Below, one piece after another: positions 27,343 through 35,997 of a DNA stretch of 64,000 bases. The translations under genes were made by a program, and so were the position numbers. Numbering within the stretch: position 1 is the stretch's first letter; every line of letters starts with the position of its first letter. Location: contig VBWE01000018.1 in the NCBI GenBank assembly GCA_006218065.1, forward strand, positions 28,733 through 92,732. Reading direction: 5' to 3'. A model generated the notes under the pieces. The model was not told the origin of the DNA, did no database searches, and saw nothing but the letters and a program-made list of their open reading frames with translations. Source of the stretch: Bacteroidota bacterium (GTDB taxonomy: Bacteria; Bacteroidota; Bacteroidia; Palsa-965).

Positions 27343-28296
27343 TCACAGTTTCAAACCGATCAGCATCGCGTCATCCGTTTGTTCGTATGCACCTTTCCAG
27401 AAGATGAACATTTCATGCAGTTGTTCTTTTTGCTCGGCGGGCGGCAAATGACAAAACATACCAAGTATTTCGCGGAGACGTTTAATCGTCAGTTTTCGTC
27501 CCCCCTGTCCGTCATAAGGACCGCCAAACTGGTCGCTCCACCCGTCGCTGAACAGGTAAAGCATATCCCCGTTTTCGTAATGCAGTTCCTGCGAAGGATA
27601 CGTCCTGTCCTGTTCCAGCCGCAAGCCGCCGATCGGGTATCGCGAAGGACGCAGCATGTTGAAACCGTTTTTGCCGAAAAGATAAAGCGGCCGCATCGCC
27701 CCGGCGAAAGTAATTTTACGTTCGCCCGGTTCGATGGTGCAGAGTGCGATGTCCATACCGTCGTAACCGTGACGGTTATTTTCTTCCGCATGCTGAAAAG
27801 TCAGGCGCATCTTGTAATCGATTCTCCGCAGGATATGCGAAGGTTCAAACGTCCGTTCTTCGATCACCACCTGGTTCAGCAGGCTCAGCCCGAGCACGCT
27901 CATCAGCGCGCCGGGAATCCCGTGACCGGTGCAGTCGGCAAGCGCGATAATATACCGGCCGCCGGCTTTCGTCATCCAGTAAAAATCACCGCTGATTGTT
28001 TTTTTGGGAAGGTTTAACGCGAAAGCTTCGCCGAACAACTGCCGCATTTGCGTTTCGTCGGGCAGCAGCGCATTGTGCAGGTGCCGGGCGTAGCGGAGGC
28101 TTTCCTCCACATCGGCCAGTTTGTGCTGCTCGGCTATGTAATGTTTCAGGATCAGCGCATTATCCGACCGGTACAGCGCAGTTTCCGCTTCTACCTGTTT
28201 TCGCAGAAGCAATTTCATTTTGTCCGCAGTAACATGTCCATTCATACCTGGAGTTTTTTCATCAACAACATATTCTTCTTTCTTCCCGGGGCACAC
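27343..28296 (-). CDS. PP2C/SpoIIE-family serine/threonine phosphatase
   Basis: 317 aa from GTG 28296. A helical, coiled-coil-like N-terminus (~20-80) precedes a SpoIIE domain with metal-binding aspartates in ISGDFYWM and ALADCTGHGIPGALMS, and a later FSDGWSDQFGG. Such enzymes dephosphorylate anti-sigma antagonists or other Ser/Thr phosphoproteins; here no sensor domain or partner kinase is adjacent. GTG 28296 lies 13 nt after a -7 box (28310-28317); ATG 28245 is an alternative that would shorten the protein by 17 residues. Confidence 0.85.
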   Translation of the reverse strand: MCPGKKEEYVVDEKTPGMNGHVTADKMKLLLRKQVEAETALYRSDNALILKHYIAEQHKLADVEESLRYARHLHNALLPDETQMRQLFGEAFALNLPKKTISGDFYWMTKAGGRYIIALADCTGHGIPGALMSVLGLSLLNQVVIEERTFEPSHILRRIDYKMRLTFQHAEENNRHGYDGMDIALCTIEPGERKITFAGAMRPLYLFGKNGFNMLRPSRYPIGGLRLEQDRTYPSQELHYENGDMLYLFSDGWSDQFGGPYDGQGGRKLTIKRLREILGMFCHLPPAEQKEQLHEMFIFWKGAYEQTDDAMLIGLKL

Positions 28297-28309
28297 GGAT
28301 CCTGCGATA

Positions 28310-28317
28310 CAAAAGTA
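28310..28317 (-). promoter_or_regulatory. -7 element (TACTTTTG) for the SpoIIE phosphatase
   Basis: Exact TAnnTTTG match 13 nt before the GTG at 28296. Confidence 0.45.
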
Positions 28318-28386
28318 ACCGAACTGCTCCCAGCCAAAAGGAAGCGGACTTTATCAAAATATTAAATCAGGCGAAATATTATATCT

Positions 28387-28512
28387 GATTACAAACTTCA
28401 AGTCGCTTTTCCGATCGCCGGTTGGGGAGTGTCGATTTGCGATTGCGCACAGCCTTCCCGCAATTTCAATGCAACAGGATAGTGGTCTTGTGAGTCAATC
28501 GCAATTCGGCAA
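28387..28512. repeat. Palindromic intergenic repeat (copy 3)
   Basis: A GATTACAAACTTCAAGTCGC box is followed by the arm GATTTGCGATTG (28434-28445), pairing 11/12 with CAATCGCAATTC (28495-28506). It lies between same-strand genes. Confidence 0.7.
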
Positions 28513-29292
28513 TCAAGACCGGCTTTTCACTTCTTCGAAATGTTCGTCGTACTGTTTATGGTTCGTTCCCATAACCCGGTCCCAGAAATTAAAGTACAGG
28601 CCGTAATTGCATTTCACCAGGCGGTGATGCATGTTGTGGTGCGTGGACGTGTTGCTCCATTTGAAGAACCAATGTTTCGTAAACCCTTTCGGAAGGATTT
28701 CATACCCGAGATGACCGACTACGTTCATCACCGTCATCAGGAACAGGAATATAACAATGGCCAGTGGATGCAGCGGAAGACTCACGACCAGTATCGGGAA
28801 AATCGCCGCTTCAATCACCGCTTCGACCGGGTGAAACGAAAACGATGCCATCGGCGTGGGATTAATGGACAGGTGATGCACTTTATGCACATAAGGAAAA
28901 ACGGATTTCAGGTGCATGAACCGGTGCGACCAGTAAAACCAGGTATCGTGCATCAGCATCATCAGCGATACACTGACGACGAGCCAGGTGACACCGTATT
29001 CTTTAATATCGAAATACAGTTGCGTGAGCCCTTCCCCTTCGAGCCAGAAAATAAACAGGCCGCTGCACGAAAAAATGGCGAAGGTGCTCAGCGAATACAG
29101 AATTTCCATGCGGATCATATTCTTTTCCGGGAATTTCGGCTGGATGCGGATGGAAGCAAAACGTTTCTGCTGCCAGATATAGAACACGAGGTACGCACCG
29201 CCGGCGATCAGCAGGTAACGCAGCAGGAAACCGGCATATTCCAGGGCGGCTACCAGGAGTACGTTATTTTCGTCGAAAAAGAACCGTTCCAT
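28513..29292 (-). CDS. Sterol desaturase / fatty-acid hydroxylase family membrane enzyme
   Basis: 259 aa. Several hydrophobic helices and the diiron histidine clusters HDTWFYWSHRFMH, HKVHH and THHNMHH identify the superfamily. It oxidises (hydroxylates or desaturates) a lipid at the cytoplasmic membrane; substrate not predictable. It begins 4 bp after the FtsX-type permease gene on the same strand, so the two are co-transcribed; a link to envelope lipids or lipoproteins is reasonable but unproven. Confidence 0.88.
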   Translation of the reverse strand: MERFFFDENNVLLVAALEYAGFLLRYLLIAGGAYLVFYIWQQKRFASIRIQPKFPEKNMIRMEILYSLSTFAIFSCSGLFIFWLEGEGLTQLYFDIKEYGVTWLVVSVSLMMLMHDTWFYWSHRFMHLKSVFPYVHKVHHLSINPTPMASFSFHPVEAVIEAAIFPILVVSLPLHPLAIVIFLFLMTVMNVVGHLGYEILPKGFTKHWFFKWSNTSTHHNMHHRLVKCNYGLYFNFWDRVMGTNHKQYDEHFEEVKSRS

Positions 29293-29296
29293 GCAG

Positions 29297-30541
29297 CTAT
29301 GAAAATTTCACGGTTAAATACTTCCGCGTGAAAATAGTAACCGGGTACCACGAAGCCAGCAGCCCGATGGCCGCCACCGAAAGCAGGATGTACAGGATGT
29401 CGCTTCCCTCGATGGTAACCGGGTAAGCATCCACCACGAAGCCTTCACCGAATTTGTAAAAGCCGAATTCGATCTGCAGGCAGCACACCAGCAGGCCCAG
29501 CAGAATGCCGAACACCATGCCGAGTATGGAAATAAGTACGCCTTCGGAGAAAAATATCCGCCTGATCAGTTGCCTGTCCGCACCCATGCTCCACAAGATG
29601 CCGATATCTTTTTTCTTTTCCAGGATGAGCATCGTAAGCGAACCGGTGATGTTGAAAATGGCGATCAGGAGAATAAAAAGCAGGATGATGAAAGTCCAGA
29701 GCTTTTCCGATTTCAGTGTTTTGTACAGCAGCGCGTTTTGCTGCAGCCGGTCTTTCACGACAAATTTACTCCCGAGTATTTTCTGCATTTCGGCAGCCAC
29801 CGCGGCCGTATTGGCACCTTTATCCAGCCCGATTTCAACCATCGAACTTTCCTTGCCGTAACCGTAAAGTTCACGCGCAAATTCAATCGGTACGATCACG
29901 AATTTGAAATCGAAATCGTCGTTGATGCCATACGCACCCGAAACGTAAGTCGTTTTTCTCACGAACGTTTCCTCGTCGAGATTTTCGATCGACATGTTCA
30001 GGTCCGCGCCGCGTTTGGGGACCAGCAGGTGCAAAGGAGCGAGTGAAAAACCGTCTTCCACGGCAATCCCGAGCCGTCCCACCAGCCCGCGCCCGGCCAC
30101 ACAAAAAGTCTGATCGCCGCGCGTTTCCACATCATAACGGCCTTCGCGGATGAGCGTATCGAACGAAGTCATTTCCAGGAAATCGGGACTTACGCCGCGC
30201 ACCGAAGCGATAAGTTGTTTGTCATCGAACTCGAGCAGCGCGTTTTCTTCGAGTACTTCCGTATAATAAGCAAGTCCCGGGATTTTTTTCAGCTGCACCG
30301 TTTGCGCCGAATCGATGATGAAGGTTTTTCCCTGCGCGGGAACGATGCGGATATCGGGATTGAACGAATTGTAAAGTGTTTCCACCAGGCCCGACAAGCC
30401 GTTCATCGCCGAGAGAATGATCACCAGGGCCATGCTCACTACCGCCACGCAAACCATCGAAATCGCCGTAATGATATTGATGGCATTGTGCGACTTCTTC
30501 GAGAAGAGATAACGGAACGCGATGAAAAGCGGAAATCGCAT
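29297..30541 (-). CDS. FtsX/LolC-E-type ABC transporter permease
   Basis: 414 aa. N-terminal membrane helix (AINIITAISMVCVAVVSMAL), a ~230-residue periplasmic domain (~50-275), then three membrane helices with the family block EKKKDIGILWSMGADRQLIRRIF. This MacB/LolE arrangement serves extraction of lipoproteins from the inner membrane, driven by a separate LolD-like ATPase not present here. It lies downstream of rbfA on the same strand, an order seen in other Bacteroidota, and 4 bp upstream of the desaturase-like gene. Confidence 0.85.
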   Translation of the reverse strand: MRFPLFIAFRYLFSKKSHNAINIITAISMVCVAVVSMALVIILSAMNGLSGLVETLYNSFNPDIRIVPAQGKTFIIDSAQTVQLKKIPGLAYYTEVLEENALLEFDDKQLIASVRGVSPDFLEMTSFDTLIREGRYDVETRGDQTFCVAGRGLVGRLGIAVEDGFSLAPLHLLVPKRGADLNMSIENLDEETFVRKTTYVSGAYGINDDFDFKFVIVPIEFARELYGYGKESSMVEIGLDKGANTAAVAAEMQKILGSKFVVKDRLQQNALLYKTLKSEKLWTFIILLFILLIAIFNITGSLTMLILEKKKDIGILWSMGADRQLIRRIFFSEGVLISILGMVFGILLGLLVCCLQIEFGFYKFGEGFVVDAYPVTIEGSDILYILLSVAAIGLLASWYPVTIFTRKYLTVKFS

Positions 30542-30576
30542 GCGGGGAAAATTGTTTTACGAATTTAAGTCGTGTT

Positions 30577-30836
30577 GATTAAAAGGCAAAAAGCAAAGGG
30601 CAAAAGGCAATTAACAGGAAACTGCTTCGCAGAAGAGCCTGTTTCAAAAGGCAAAAAGCAAAAAATAACAAGGCTTCACACGGAACGGAGACGAAGTGTG
30701 ACTTTATCATTTTTTATTGTTTTAAATACGAACTGCCACATTTGCCTTTTGCTTTTTGCCCTTTGCTTTTGCTTTTTGCCCTTTGCCTTTTGCCCTTTGC
30801 CTTTTGCCCTTTGCTTTTGCTTTTTGCCCTTTGCCT
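30577..30836. repeat. Composite inverted array of AAAGGCAAAAGC words, downstream of rbfA
   Basis: Left side: runs of AAAAGGCAAAAAGCAAAGGGC (about 30582-30670, shown here in the sense of words of 20 nt or less). Right side: about ten CTTTTGC/CCTTTGCC words (30740-30836), complementary to the left. Between them lies CACACGGAACGGAGACGAAGTGTG, an imperfect palindrome. The whole can fold as a very large hairpin. No gene is present in 30542-30836. Confidence 0.85.
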
Positions 30837-31178
30837 TTATTTCTTCTTCAGCAGCTGATCAATCCGTTCTGCTTCGTCGAGCGTATCGTCGAGATAAAAA
30901 ATGAGTTCGGGCGTGATCCGCGCCTGGTGCCTGATGCGGTTGCCGAGATGCTTGCGGATTTCCTTCGTGTGTTCCAGCAGCAGGTCAAAAACCGTTTCGC
31001 GGTCTTTCACCGGGAAAAGGCTGACGTATATTTTTGCGACGGAAAGATCGGGACTCACGCGGACTTCTGTCACCGTGATCATCGTATTGCCAAAAAGTCC
31101 TTTGGCTTCGCGCATGAGAATTTCAGCGATCTCCTTCTGAACCAGGCGGGAAAATTTTTGTTGGCGTGTGCTTTGCAT
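30837..31178 (-). CDS. rbfA: Ribosome-binding factor A
   Basis: 113 aa from ATG 31178 (MQSTRQQKFSRLVQKEIAEIL). It has the single KH-like fold of RbfA: an N-terminal helix, ITVTEVRVSPDLSVAKIYVS, and RHQARITPELIFYLDDTLDEAERID, which is the diagnostic C-terminal signature. It matures the 5' end of 16S rRNA in the 30S subunit and helps cold adaptation. It is bounded on both sides by inverted arrays of the AAAGGCAAAAGC repeat (30577-30836 and 31239-31460). A longer reading frame to 31253 enters the repeat and is not used. Confidence 0.93.
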   Translation of the reverse strand: MQSTRQQKFSRLVQKEIAEILMREAKGLFGNTMITVTEVRVSPDLSVAKIYVSLFPVKDRETVFDLLLEHTKEIRKHLGNRIRHQARITPELIFYLDDTLDEAERIDQLLKKK

Positions 31179-31238
31179 CGGCGCAAATTTACGAGAAATA
31201 AAGGTCTGTTTAAACGCCTTCGGCGAAGCATGCGTACC

Positions 31239-31460
31239 AAAAGGCAAAAGCAAAGGGCAAAAAGCAAAAATAACAAGACGTCACACTGAGCGCAGACGAA
31301 GTGCGTGTAAAAGAGACCGCGTTACACGCACTTCGTCTGCGCTCAGTGTGACGTCATCGCTTTTTGATGTTTTGAAAAGATTTTTTGCCTTTTGTCGTTT
31401 GCTTTTGCCCTTTGCCTTTTGCTCCTTGCTTTTTGCCTTTTGCTCTTTGCTTTTTGCCCA
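31239..31460. repeat. Composite inverted array upstream of rbfA, with nested perfect 34-bp palindrome
   Basis: Outer arms are AAAAGGCAAAAGC-type words (31239-31270) and many CTTTTGCC-type words (31383-31460). Nested inside is a perfect inverted repeat: arms 31277-31310 and 31322-31355, each 34 nt and fully complementary, with an 11-nt spacer. The inner word is GTCACACTGAGCGCAGACG. It occupies the divergent rbfA/exporter gap 31179-31502, which holds no gene. Confidence 0.92.
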
Positions 31461-31489
31461 TTGAAACAACAGTCCCGCTCCTGAAATAC

Positions 31490-31497
31490 TATCTTTG
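31490..31497 (+). promoter_or_regulatory. -7 element (TATCTTTG) for the ABC exporter
   Basis: Exact TAnnTTTG match ending 5 nt before the GTG start at 31503, implying a leaderless mRNA. Confidence 0.55.
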
Positions 31498-31502
31498 TTC
31501 CC

Positions 31503-33362
31503 GTGAAAAGTTTCTTCGGCGTATTGGTTTACGTGAACGGCTACTGGCGCTATGCCTGGCTGAACATTGTATTCAATATTTTTTCCGTTGTTTTCAACCT
31601 GCTCTCCATCGTCACGGTAATGCCGCTGCTCGATCTGCTGTTCCTCAAATCGACGGCCGACCTGCACCAGATTATTGCCAAAGGCGTACCGGCTATGAAT
31701 TCACCGAGTTCGTTGCTGAACCGCGTGAATTACGAAATCGCGGAACTGGTACTCGGCGCGGAAAACGTGAACGCAGGAAAAATGAAAGCGCTTATTTTCA
31801 TCTGCTTCGCCGCGATCATTTTCATTTTCTGCAAAAGTTTTTTCCGTTACCTCGCTATGTTTTCGCTGGCCGCAATCCGCAACGGCGTAGTCCGCGACTT
31901 CCGCAACAAACTTTACGACAAAGCGCTCCGGCTTCCGCTCAGTTTTTACTCCAACGAACGTAAAGGCGATATCATGAGCCGCATGCAAAACGACGTGCAG
32001 GAAGTGGAATGGAGCATCATGAGCTCGCTCGAAATGATTTTCCGCGAACCGGTAACCATCGTCGGTATGCTCGTCTGGCTTACCTGGATGAGCCCGGAAC
32101 TGACGCTGTTCGTCGTTGCCGCTACGCCGATCGTGGGCGGGCTGCTGGCACTGGTTTCCAAAACGCTGCGCAAGACCTCGCTCCTGGCCAAGCAAAAACT
32201 CGGGCTGCTGACTTCGCTGATGGAAGAAATGCTGGGCGGACTGCGCGTGATCAAAGGTTTTAACGGCGAAAAAAACAGTTCCGGCCGTTTCCGGAAAGTC
32301 AATGAGCAGTACACGAAGATTTCCATCCGCAACTACCGCCGCATGGACCTCGCCTCCCCGCTCAGCGAATTCCTGATCGTGTGCATCATGGCTGTGGTGA
32401 TTTATTACGGCGGAAGGCTGGTGCTTTACGGTGACGGAACGCTTCCGCCGGCGCAGTTTTTCGGGTATATCGCCATCTTCTCGCAGCTGATCACGCCGGT
32501 TCGCCAGTTTACGCAGGCATATAATAACGTGCAGAAAGGCCTCGCCTCGATGGAACGGATCAACGGTATTCTCCACGCCGAAGAAACCATCTCCGACCCG
32601 GAAAAGCCGAAAAAACTGGGCACATTCAGCAGGGAAATCGAATATGCCAACGCTTCGTTCGCATACAGCAAAGGCGATGTGGGCTGGGCGATCAGGAACA
32701 TCAACCTGAAAATCGAAAAAGGAAAAACCATCGCGCTCGTCGGGCAGTCGGGCTCCGGCAAAACCACGCTGGCCGATATGCTTCCGCGGTTCTACGACGT
32801 GAGCGACGGGAAGATCACCATCGACGGAATCGATATACGCGACCTGCGGATGAACGACCTGCGCAGCCTGATGGGCATCGTTTCGCAGGAATCGATCCTG
32901 TTCAACGATACGATTTTCAATAATATCGCTTTCGGCGTGGAAGGTGTTACCAAAGAACAGGTGATCGCCGCCGCCAAAGTAGCCAACGCGCACGATTTTA
33001 TCATGGAAATGTCCGAAGGCTACGAAACCAATATCGGCGACCGCGGCGTGAAAATGTCGGGCGGACAGCGGCAGCGCATCTCCATCGCGCGCGCCGTACT
33101 TAAAAATCCGCCGATCCTCATCCTCGACGAAGCCACGTCCGCACTCGATACCGAAAGCGAAAGACTGGTGCAGGATGCGCTGAACAAACTGATGCAGAAC
33201 AGGACATCGGTCATCATCGCACACCGCCTGAGCACCATCCAGCACGCCGATGAAATCATCGTCCTGCAAAAAGGCGAAATCATCGAACGCGGCACGCACC
33301 AGGAACTGCTGCAGAAAAACGGAACGTACAAGAAACTGTATGACCTGCAGATTTTTGTTTAA
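31503..33362 (+). CDS. MsbA-like ABC exporter (fused permease-ATPase)
   Basis: 619 aa. Six membrane helices in residues ~1-330, then the ATPase domain: Walker A GQSGSGKTT near 416, signature MSGGQRQRISIARA near 518, Walker B ILILDEATSALD near 538 and the switch histidine in IIAHRLSTIQ. A homodimer probably flips or exports lipid, lipid A precursor or a peptide. The start is GTG 31503, 5 nt after the -7 box. The gene is divergent from rbfA and followed by the palindrome at 33381. Substrate not determinable. Confidence 0.88.
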   Translation: MKSFFGVLVYVNGYWRYAWLNIVFNIFSVVFNLLSIVTVMPLLDLLFLKSTADLHQIIAKGVPAMNSPSSLLNRVNYEIAELVLGAENVNAGKMKALIFICFAAIIFIFCKSFFRYLAMFSLAAIRNGVVRDFRNKLYDKALRLPLSFYSNERKGDIMSRMQNDVQEVEWSIMSSLEMIFREPVTIVGMLVWLTWMSPELTLFVVAATPIVGGLLALVSKTLRKTSLLAKQKLGLLTSLMEEMLGGLRVIKGFNGEKNSSGRFRKVNEQYTKISIRNYRRMDLASPLSEFLIVCIMAVVIYYGGRLVLYGDGTLPPAQFFGYIAIFSQLITPVRQFTQAYNNVQKGLASMERINGILHAEETISDPEKPKKLGTFSREIEYANASFAYSKGDVGWAIRNINLKIEKGKTIALVGQSGSGKTTLADMLPRFYDVSDGKITIDGIDIRDLRMNDLRSLMGIVSQESILFNDTIFNNIAFGVEGVTKEQVIAAAKVANAHDFIMEMSEGYETNIGDRGVKMSGGQRQRISIARAVLKNPPILILDEATSALDTESERLVQDALNKLMQNRTSVIIAHRLSTIQHADEIIVLQKGEIIERGTHQELLQKNGTYKKLYDLQIFV

Positions 33363-33380
33363 ACTAAAGCCCTGTTCGGT

Positions 33381-33511
33381 TTGCCGATTTTTAACCCGGG
33401 TGAACGTTAGCGTCTTTGCGCCTTAGCGGTGAAAAACCGGAATGCAAACTTCACCGCGAAGACACGAAGGCGCGAAGATTTTTGTACCGCAATCCAATCG
33501 CAAATCGGCAA
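33381..33511. repeat. Nested palindromic repeat (copy 4)
   Basis: The outer arm TTGCCGATTT (33381-33390) pairs perfectly with AAATCGGCAA (33502-33511). Inside, GTCTTTGCGCCTTAGCGGTG (from 33412) faces CTTCACCGCGAAGACACGAAG (from 33450). The central AAACCGGAATGCAAACTTC nearly equals the centre of copy 1 (AAACCGGAATACAATCTTC). Confidence 0.85.
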
Positions 33512-33585
33512 TCGAAAATCACAAATCGTTTCAACATCTGATTTTCCGACCAAATCCGTAAAATCCGCGACTCGCCGCTTTTGTG

Positions 33586-33593
33586 TATTTTTG
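33586..33593 (+). promoter_or_regulatory. -7 element (TATTTTTG) for the T9SS gene at 33625
   Basis: Exact TAnnTTTG match 31 nt before the ATG. Confidence 0.45.
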
Positions 33594-33624
33594 ATATATA
33601 CAACTGAACCTATACTCAATCCAC

Positions 33625-34695
33625 ATGAAAAAAACACTACTCGCTGTCACCGTTTTTGCAGGCATCCTTTCAGCCGATGCGCAAATAACCATTACCCAGG
33701 CCGATATCGCTCCGCTTTACACTGTACTCCAGGAAGCGCGTGATACTATGCCGACCGTTCTTCCCGGCAGTGCAGGCGCCAGCCAGACCTGGAACTTTGC
33801 CGCACTGAACAACCACTTGCTGGATACGCTCACGTTCACACTTCCGCAGTTCACGCCGTACGATACGACTTTCCCGAACGCGAACATGGCGATTATCCGC
33901 CGCAGCCAGGGTGTTGACTCGTATAATTATGCCATTCTCAGTGCAAACGACATGCAGATTGCAGGAGGCGCCGCCGACCCGCTCGGAACCGGCACCAACA
34001 TTGCACTGGCCTATGCCAACCCGGAAATGTTCCTCGATTTCCCCACAACCTACAATACCAGCTATACGGATACTGCCGGCGGCACCACGCAATTTTATTA
34101 CGGCATCGATCCCGGTATCGGTTTCGTGATCGATTCCGTTCGTGTGCATACGCGCGTACTGAAAAACTCAGACGTGGACGCCTGGGGCAGTTGCACCACG
34201 CCGCTCGGCACATATAACGTGATCCGTCAGAACACCATGCGCACACAATATGATACCATCGATATTTATGCGCTCGGCTTCTGGCAGGACGGGTTCTTCA
34301 TGCAGGAAGATTCGGCCCGTACCTATACGTATTGGGCAAACAGTCTCGGTTACCCGGTTGTGGAACTGACGGACGACCAGAACCTCGGCAACATCACCAG
34401 CGCCACCTGGACCCAGTCGCAGCCCGCACAAACGAACATCAGCGACCCGGTTATGTCCGGCAGCATCCGCCTCTACCCGAACCCGGCCAGCGATTTGCTT
34501 TTCGTGGATACGGAGAAGAACGCAGCATGGCTGGAACTGTATACTTCGGACGGCCGCCTCGCTTCGCGCAGTGAACTCAACGGCATCCACAACAGCATCG
34601 GCCTGGAGAATATGAGTTCCGGCCTGTACATTTTCCGCGTCTGCGACCGTGCAGGAAACACGATTGAACGCGGGAAGATCAACCTCGCACGATAA
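33625..34695 (+). CDS. T9SS cargo protein, paralogue of the gene at 8713
   Basis: 356 aa. Signal peptide (MKKTLLAVTVFAGILSADAQ), a ~250-residue beta-rich domain and a C-terminal sorting domain starting IRLYPNPASDLL. Landmarks shared in order with the 8713 product: TWN-x-AAL, WGSCTTPLGTYN against WGTVITPYGSFS, a run of DT(I/S)ID(I/T)(Y/F), and an aromatic YWANSLGYPVVEL against MSPGWNYPVLTV. The shared domain is therefore a family of secreted proteins; its function is unknown. It lacks the PKD domain of its paralogue. A terminator follows at 34700. Confidence 0.8.
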   Translation: MKKTLLAVTVFAGILSADAQITITQADIAPLYTVLQEARDTMPTVLPGSAGASQTWNFAALNNHLLDTLTFTLPQFTPYDTTFPNANMAIIRRSQGVDSYNYAILSANDMQIAGGAADPLGTGTNIALAYANPEMFLDFPTTYNTSYTDTAGGTTQFYYGIDPGIGFVIDSVRVHTRVLKNSDVDAWGSCTTPLGTYNVIRQNTMRTQYDTIDIYALGFWQDGFFMQEDSARTYTYWANSLGYPVVELTDDQNLGNITSATWTQSQPAQTNISDPVMSGSIRLYPNPASDLLFVDTEKNAAWLELYTSDGRLASRSELNGIHNSIGLENMSSGLYIFRVCDRAGNTIERGKINLAR

Positions 34696-34699
34696 TCAG

Positions 34700-34745
34700 C
34701 AGGAATGGGCTTCTGATATTTAAAAGAAGCCCATTCCTGTTTTTT
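34700..34745 (+). terminator. Intrinsic terminator
   Basis: CAGGAATGGGCTTCT (34700-34714) pairs perfectly with AGAAGCCCATTCCTG (34725-34739), followed by TTTTTT. Confidence 0.93.
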
Positions 34746-34774
34746 GAGCAGGTAAGATTTACCCAAGTTTAACC

Positions 34775-34804
34775 TTGCCCGCAAAACGGATTTGACTAAT
34801 TTTG
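34775..34804 (+). promoter_or_regulatory. Complete promoter of the T9SS gene at 34841
   Basis: -33 TTG at 34775-34777, 19-nt spacer, then -7 TAATTTTG at 34797-34804. This is the best consensus Bacteroidota promoter in the window. Confidence 0.7.
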
Positions 34805-34840
34805 GTCAGCAATCAAAAAGAACTCATCAATCCAAATATT

Positions 34841-35776
34841 ATGAAAAAAACACTACTCACCGTTACAGCATTCGCCGCCGTGATCGGTTCGACATTCGGA
34901 CAGGCTCCGATTACGAATAACAATATGGAAACCTGGGGATCGACTATCGGGGAACCGGTTCAGCCCACAGGCTATATTTCGGCCAACATTTTCAAGAACT
35001 CTTTCGTTGACCCCAACAACCCGACTTCGGTAAGCCAGGAAGTTGCCCCGAACAATTACCAGGGAACCTATTCTGCCCGCCTGGAAACAGTGGTACTGCT
35101 TACAAACCCGGATCCTGCAAGTATACCGGACACCCTGGGCGCCCTGTCGCTCGGCACAGTAACGGTATTACCGTCTATTGTTGTTCATAACGGGGGAGCA
35201 TATACTCACCGGCCGCAAATACTGAGTTATTATGCCAAATATGCACCGATGCCGGGCGATACAGGCTGGTGCTGGGTAGAACTGACCAAGTGGAACGGTG
35301 CAGGCCGCGACATCATCGCCGCAGGTTTTGATTACATGACCACTGCCGTTCCCACATACAGCCTGCGTACGGTTACGATGGTTTACGATGTAGCGTTCCA
35401 GAACGCCACACCGGATACCATCAGCGTGATCTTCAGCGCAAGCAGCACCTACACTCCCCAGGTAGGCAGCGTGATGCACATCGATGCAATCAGCGTAACC
35501 GGGTGGAACGGCGTGGATGACCATGCTTTTGTAAATAACGTGGTGAATGCTTTCCCGAACCCGGCTTCTACCGAAATGACTTTCGAAGTAACGGCTGCAA
35601 CAGCCAAAACGATCGAAGTATATGACGTAGCCGGCCGCCAGGTGGACGAAATCACCATCGAAAATAAAGAGGCTAAACTCGCTGCCTGGAAAATGGCCGG
35701 CGGCATGTACACCTACGCTATTTTCGACGAGAACAGGAACGTCATGAATCGCGGCAAGTTTAACGTGGTGAAGTAA
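34841..35776 (+). CDS. T9SS cargo protein of unknown function
   Basis: 311 aa from ATG 34841. Signal peptide ending STFGQ; a ~210-residue beta-sandwich-like region beginning NNNMETWGSTIGEPVQPTGY, which resembles carbohydrate-binding or PCMD-type modules of the phylum (a weak comparison from memory); and a T9SS sorting domain starting VNAFPNPASTEM. Its promoter is separate from the upstream cargo gene, with a terminator between. A longer frame from 34802 would start inside the promoter region. Confidence 0.75.
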   Translation: MKKTLLTVTAFAAVIGSTFGQAPITNNNMETWGSTIGEPVQPTGYISANIFKNSFVDPNNPTSVSQEVAPNNYQGTYSARLETVVLLTNPDPASIPDTLGALSLGTVTVLPSIVVHNGGAYTHRPQILSYYAKYAPMPGDTGWCWVELTKWNGAGRDIIAAGFDYMTTAVPTYSLRTVTMVYDVAFQNATPDTISVIFSASSTYTPQVGSVMHIDAISVTGWNGVDDHAFVNNVVNAFPNPASTEMTFEVTAATAKTIEVYDVAGRQVDEITIENKEAKLAAWKMAGGMYTYAIFDENRNVMNRGKFNVVK

Positions 35777-35794
35777 TTTACCTTCAGAATATGG

Positions 35795-35828
35795 AAAAGT
35801 CTCCCGACATAGTCGGGGGACTTTTTTT
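35795..35828 (+). terminator. Intrinsic terminator
   Basis: AAAAGTCTCCCGAC (35795-35808) pairs with GTCGGGGGACTTTT (35812-35825) with one G-U wobble, followed by a T-run. Confidence 0.9.
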
Positions 35829-35932
35829 GTCACTTATCCTTACAAACGGCTCGACTGCCGACCGGCGGAACCCGTTAATAAAATAATCCTGCACTTCCCC
35901 GCCCGGTTTCCAAAAGGGGCTTGCTTTTTGTA

Positions 35933-35940
35933 TAATTTTG
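35933..35940 (+). promoter_or_regulatory. -7 element (TAATTTTG) for the L,D-transpeptidase gene
   Basis: Exact TAnnTTTG match giving a leader of about 50 nt before ATG 35998. An in-frame ATA/ATG context at 35941 is too close and lacks a signal peptide. Confidence 0.45.
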
Positions 35941-35997
35941 ATATGTCTTACGGGAAACGGATTGCACGAAACTTCCCGGCAGATTCCAGGGCACACC

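Noticed and set aside
30740..30836. Possible CRISPR-like array of CTTTTGCC words
   Set aside because: Words are short, adjacent and without unique spacers; they are one arm of an inverted low-complexity repeat.
31270..31360. Possible intrinsic terminator at the perfect 34-bp palindrome
   Set aside because: It lies in a divergent gap upstream of both genes and lacks a T-run after the stem.
31701..33299. 532-aa open frame on the minus strand within the ABC exporter
   Set aside because: Antisense shadow; the plus strand has Walker A, B and signature motifs in order.
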